Below the pieces are notes generated by a model. That model was not told the origin of the DNA and made no database searches. It worked only from the letters and a program-made list of their open reading frames with translations. Source: Streptomyces exfoliatus (GTDB lineage Bacteria > Actinomycetota > Actinomycetes > Streptomycetales > Streptomycetaceae). From it: a stretch of 64,000 nt of DNA. This document shows positions 61,440 to 64,000 of this stretch, piece by piece (within the stretch, counting starts at the first letter, position 1; each line of letters starts with the position of its first letter). The stretch covers positions 62,001-126,000 of the forward strand of contig NZ_JNZP01000029.1 in NCBI RefSeq assembly GCF_000725545.1. Direction: 5' to 3'. Position numbers and translations under genes: made by a program.

Positions 61440-62759
61440 TCAGGTGAGGAAGGTCTTGAGTTCGTGCACGAGCTTGTCGATGTGGCCGGAGATCACCGGG
61501 GTGCCGAGCGCCTTGAAGCGCTCACGGAACCAGGGGTTGACCTCCTGCCGTCCGGAGCTGGTCACCGATCCGACCGGGATGAACCGGACGCCGGAGCGGT
61601 GGACCGCTTCGATGCCCTCGAACAGGGGCTGTGAGCGGGAGAACTCGTAGAAGTCGGAGATCCAGACCATGACGGTGTTCTTCGGTTCGGCGATCTTCGG
61701 CCGTGCCATGGCCATCGCCACCGGCCCGTCGTTGCCGCCGCCGAGGTTGGTCCGCAGGAGCACGTCGAAGGGGTCGTGCACCCAGGGCGTGAGGTCGATG
61801 GCCCGGGTGTCGTACGCGATGAGGTGGACGTCGACCTTCGGCAGTCCGGCGAAGATCGAGGCGAGAATGGTGCAGTTGACCATCGAGTCGACCATGGAGC
61901 CCGACTGGTCCACGACCACGATCAGCCGCTGGGGCGTGGTCCTGCGGACGGTCTGCCGGTAGTAGAGGCGGTCGACGTAGAGCCGCTCCTCCTCGGGGCT
62001 CCAGTTGGTGAGGTTCTTCCAGATGGTGCGGTCGAGGTCGAGGTTGCGGAAGACGCGCTTGGGCGGGACCGAGCGGTCGAGGTCCCCGACGGTGGCCTTC
62101 TCCACCTGGGTGCGGAGCACCTGGGCGACCTCTTCGACGTACCGGCGGATCAGGGACTTGGCGTTGGCCAGCGCGACGCCGGACAGGTTGCCCTTGTCGC
62201 GGAGGAGTTGTTCGATCAGCGACATGCTGGGCGTGAGCCGGGCCGCGAGTTCGGGGTCGGCCAGCACCTCGCGCAGGCGCATGCGACTGACGAGGTCGGC
62301 CTCGACCGCGCCGAGTTCGGGTCCGAGGCCGCCGGCGAGCGCGCCGGCCCCCTGTCCGCCGCGCAGTCCGCCGGGCGGGCAGCCGAGCGCCCGCTCCAGC
62401 CACCCGGCGTCCGACTGCCAGCGGGCCAGCTGCCCGGCGGACACCGCTCCCGATCCGGTGGCGAAGACGTTGAGCAGCAGCTTCGACGCGAGCGCCGCGC
62501 GCCGCACCTCCGCCGCCCGGTCGCGCGCGCCGTCCGGCTCGGGCTCCGGCATCATGAGCCCGTCGAACTCGCCGGCCAGTTCCGGATGGCGCTGTACGAC
62601 GGATTCGACGGAGGCGCCCGGGTCGAGGAGCGCCGGCGGCAGGCCGATGTCCTCGACGACGGCGAGGCTCGCCGATTCCAGGGCGGCCTGCTCCTGGGGG
62701 TCGAAGAGGCGGGCGAGGAGTCGCCAGTAGAGGACCTGGCGGCGGTTGTCGTCGCTCAT
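61440..62759 (-). CDS. vWA domain protein of the MoxR operon
   Basis: 439 aa; its ATG overlaps the stop of the upstream gene (ATGA). The N-terminal ~250 residues are helical (SLIEQLLRDKGNLSGVALAN, RRYVEEVAQVLRTQVEKATV). The C-terminal vWA domain has an intact MIDAS, VVVDQSGSMVDSMVN (about 284-290), with the later T of LLRTNLGGGNDG and the D of MVWISDFYEF. This is the CoxE/BchD-like partner of a MoxR ATPase: metal-dependent binding of the client, which the ATPase then remodels. Confidence 0.92.
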   Translation of the reverse strand: MSDDNRRQVLYWRLLARLFDPQEQAALESASLAVVEDIGLPPALLDPGASVESVVQRHPELAGEFDGLMMPEPEPDGARDRAAEVRRAALASKLLLNVFATGSGAVSAGQLARWQSDAGWLERALGCPPGGLRGGQGAGALAGGLGPELGAVEADLVSRMRLREVLADPELAARLTPSMSLIEQLLRDKGNLSGVALANAKSLIRRYVEEVAQVLRTQVEKATVGDLDRSVPPKRVFRNLDLDRTIWKNLTNWSPEEERLYVDRLYYRQTVRRTTPQRLIVVVDQSGSMVDSMVNCTILASIFAGLPKVDVHLIAYDTRAIDLTPWVHDPFDVLLRTNLGGGNDGPVAMAMARPKIAEPKNTVMVWISDFYEFSRSQPLFEGIEAVHRSGVRFIPVGSVTSSGRQEVNPWFRERFKALGTPVISGHIDKLVHELKTFLT

Positions 62760-64000
62760 TTCCGCAGCAGCTTTCCGGCTCGCTCGCGCAGGACGGCGAC
62801 GGAGTCCGTGGCCGCCTTCTCCGCCCGTGCGCCGAGTTTGTCGGTGGTGCCCCCGGCCCATGCGCCGGCGTGGAGGGCGACGGTCTTCTTCCGGACGGTC
62901 GTCTCCACGGCGAGCGGCTGGAGGACGAACTCGCCCGCGTCCCAGCGGAGCAGGCCCAGGCAGGCCCCGGACGCGGCGACGGCCTCAGGGGTGAGCGGGC
63001 TCGCGGCGGGGACGCGCTCGGTGTCGACGGTCAGCCGGTGTCCGGCGAGCGTGAAGGTCAGCGGCCCGTCGTCCTCGCGCTCCGCCGTGTACCCCTCGAC
63101 GAGGACGGGGACGGCGATGCCGGCGGGGTGACGGTCCAGCGGGGCGGTCACCGGGTCGGCGGCGGTGGACAGGATCACCCGGGCGGTGGCGAAGGGGTCG
63201 GCGGACTCCCCGGTGCGGGCCCGCTCGTCGTCCCACACGAGGTCGCCCTCGGCGGTGACGGGCATGGCGTCGAGCTCCACGGCGCGCCCCTCCCCCGCCG
63301 CGCCGAGCAGCGACATCCGCGGCCGGAGGAGCTGCCACAGGCCGGCACCGACGACGGTGTCGGGCTTGGGCGCGGACACCGCCGCCCGGACCAGTCGCGG
63401 CGCCGAGCCGTCGGAGGGCTCCAAGACGGCGTGGACCTGGGCCTGCACGGCGGTCGCGTGCTCCTGTACGTCCACGCCCAGCGGCAACAGGCGGCCGGTC
63501 ACCGTGTCCGCGGCGGGGGTCCGAGCGGCTCCGGGCAGGGTCAGGAGCAGGGCGCGCGTCCACAGGTCGGCCCAGCGGCGCACCGGGACGCGTTCCAGGG
63601 TGGCCCCCGGGCAGGAGGCGGCGAGTTCGGCGGCGAAGCCGTCGAGCAGGGTCGCCTGGCGGCGCAGTCGGGGGTCCGGCAGCATCGCGGAGACGACGGG
63701 TCCCGCGCCGGAGACCAGTTCGTGGTCGATGCCCTGCCAGCCGGCGCGGGCGAGGTCGCACAGCCAGGCGCGGGCGGCGGCGAGCACGTTCGCCCCGGGG
63801 GTGTCCGCCGGGGTGTCCCGGGTGCTCCGCTCGGCGCGCGGCCGGCCGGTGGCGTCCGCGACGCGGTCCGTGAGCGCGTCGTGCACGGAGCCCATGAGGG
63901 CGGTGCGGGCGGCGGCGAGCGCGACGAGGTGGTCCTCGCCCGCGGCGCCCGCCGCGGCCTTGTCGGCCGCCTCGGCGACCAGCGAGGCCAGCGGGGTGCC
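62756..64000 (-). CDS. First visible gene of the MoxR operon (partial, uncharacterised)
   Basis: At least 414 aa; the start lies beyond the window. No family is recognised. The visible part begins in a helical Ala-rich stretch (PLASLVAEAADKAAAGAAGE), then has strand-rich segments (LVWDDERARTGESADPFATA, LPLGVDVQEHATAVQAQVHA, LTFTLAGHRLTVDTERVPAA) and ends with a basic helix (RAEKAATDSVAVLRERAGKL). No zinc-finger cysteines, Walker motifs or membrane spans are visible. It overlaps the vWA gene by four bases, so it is an integral member of the operon. In related operons a SWIM zinc-finger gene is often nearby; that may lie just outside. Confidence 0.8.
   Translation of the reverse strand, partial: GTPLASLVAEAADKAAAGAAGEDHLVALAAARTALMGSVHDALTDRVADATGRPRAERSTRDTPADTPGANVLAAARAWLCDLARAGWQGIDHELVSGAGPVVSAMLPDPRLRRQATLLDGFAAELAASCPGATLERVPVRRWADLWTRALLLTLPGAARTPAADTVTGRLLPLGVDVQEHATAVQAQVHAVLEPSDGSAPRLVRAAVSAPKPDTVVGAGLWQLLRPRMSLLGAAGEGRAVELDAMPVTAEGDLVWDDERARTGESADPFATARVILSTAADPVTAPLDRHPAGIAVPVLVEGYTAEREDDGPLTFTLAGHRLTVDTERVPAASPLTPEAVAASGACLGLLRWDAGEFVLQPLAVETTVRKKTVALHAGAWAGGTTDKLGARAEKAATDSVAVLRERAGKLLRK

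Overview
The window is about 72% G+C, uses G or C at nearly every third codon position, has many GTG/TTG starts behind purine-rich Shine-Dalgarno (SD) sites, and carries families typical of the genus (mycothiol-type MDMPI proteins, F420-dependent luciferase-like oxidoreductase, DUF5709/DUF6480, BldG/SigB-type regulators, secreted subtilase, DUF5682). It is a Streptomyces chromosome segment. I see no rRNA, tRNA, transposase, integrase or CRISPR array. The gene mix (secreted hydrolases, stress genes, relics, simple-sequence repeats) looks like chromosome-arm territory.

Layout. 0.3-4.4 kb: vWA protein, small P-loop kinase, secreted GH89 alpha-N-acetylglucosaminidase. 4.5-6.8 kb: MarR regulator and DHA2 drug exporter; the MarR promoter looks leaderless. 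6.9-13.2 kb: signalling block with an orphan NarL-type histidine kinase beside a ~16-copy hexanucleotide array, a membrane Ser/Thr kinase with a companion, and a protein joining a sigma-like region to an extracellular CAP domain. 13.3-21.5 kb: internally deleted MDMPI gene, copper-storage-type DUF326 protein, SDR/SRPBCC/FAD-oxidoreductase run, large catalase, glycosyltransferase, DoxX protein. 21.5-25.6 kb: Nudix and DUF4406 genes divergent from a DeoR regulator, then an AfsR-like ATPase. 25.9-41.4 kb: general-stress and maintenance genes (phosphoribosyltransferase, ChaB-like, transketolase, alcohol dehydrogenase, Vms1-type protein, DUF5709, DUF6480, F420 enzyme, CBS, CsbD, DJ-1/PfpI, 51-aa membrane protein) ending in a SigB/RsbW/RsbV partner-switching set and a cold-shock protein. 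Inside it lie fragments of a carbamoyltransferase and a glycosyltransferase. 41.7-44.2 kb: polyprenyl synthase coupled to an Lcp-like (rubber-oxygenase family) protein. 44.5-57.3 kb: MDMPI/SCP2 protein, Fic/Doc-like toxin-antitoxin pair, flavoprotein, DinB, subtilase, DUF2071, a delta-60/RTX secreted protein, ThpR, a Tat-exported class A beta-lactamase with a TTA codon, two decaying genes behind a strong promoter with a 12-codon leader ORF, and a beta-propeller phytase.

57.3-64.0 kb (minus strand): a tightly overlapping operon of an uncharacterised protein (cut by the window edge), a vWA protein, a MoxR-type AAA+ ATPase and a 983-aa DUF5682 protein. This is the best candidate for a poorly described multi-protein system: a chaperone-like ATPase plus metal-site adaptor module coupled to a large TraB/ChaN-like protein with C-terminal repeats.

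Most gene ends, above all convergent ones, are marked by perfect GC-rich hairpins, listed individually. Functions are assigned from motifs and family knowledge by reading; no search was run.
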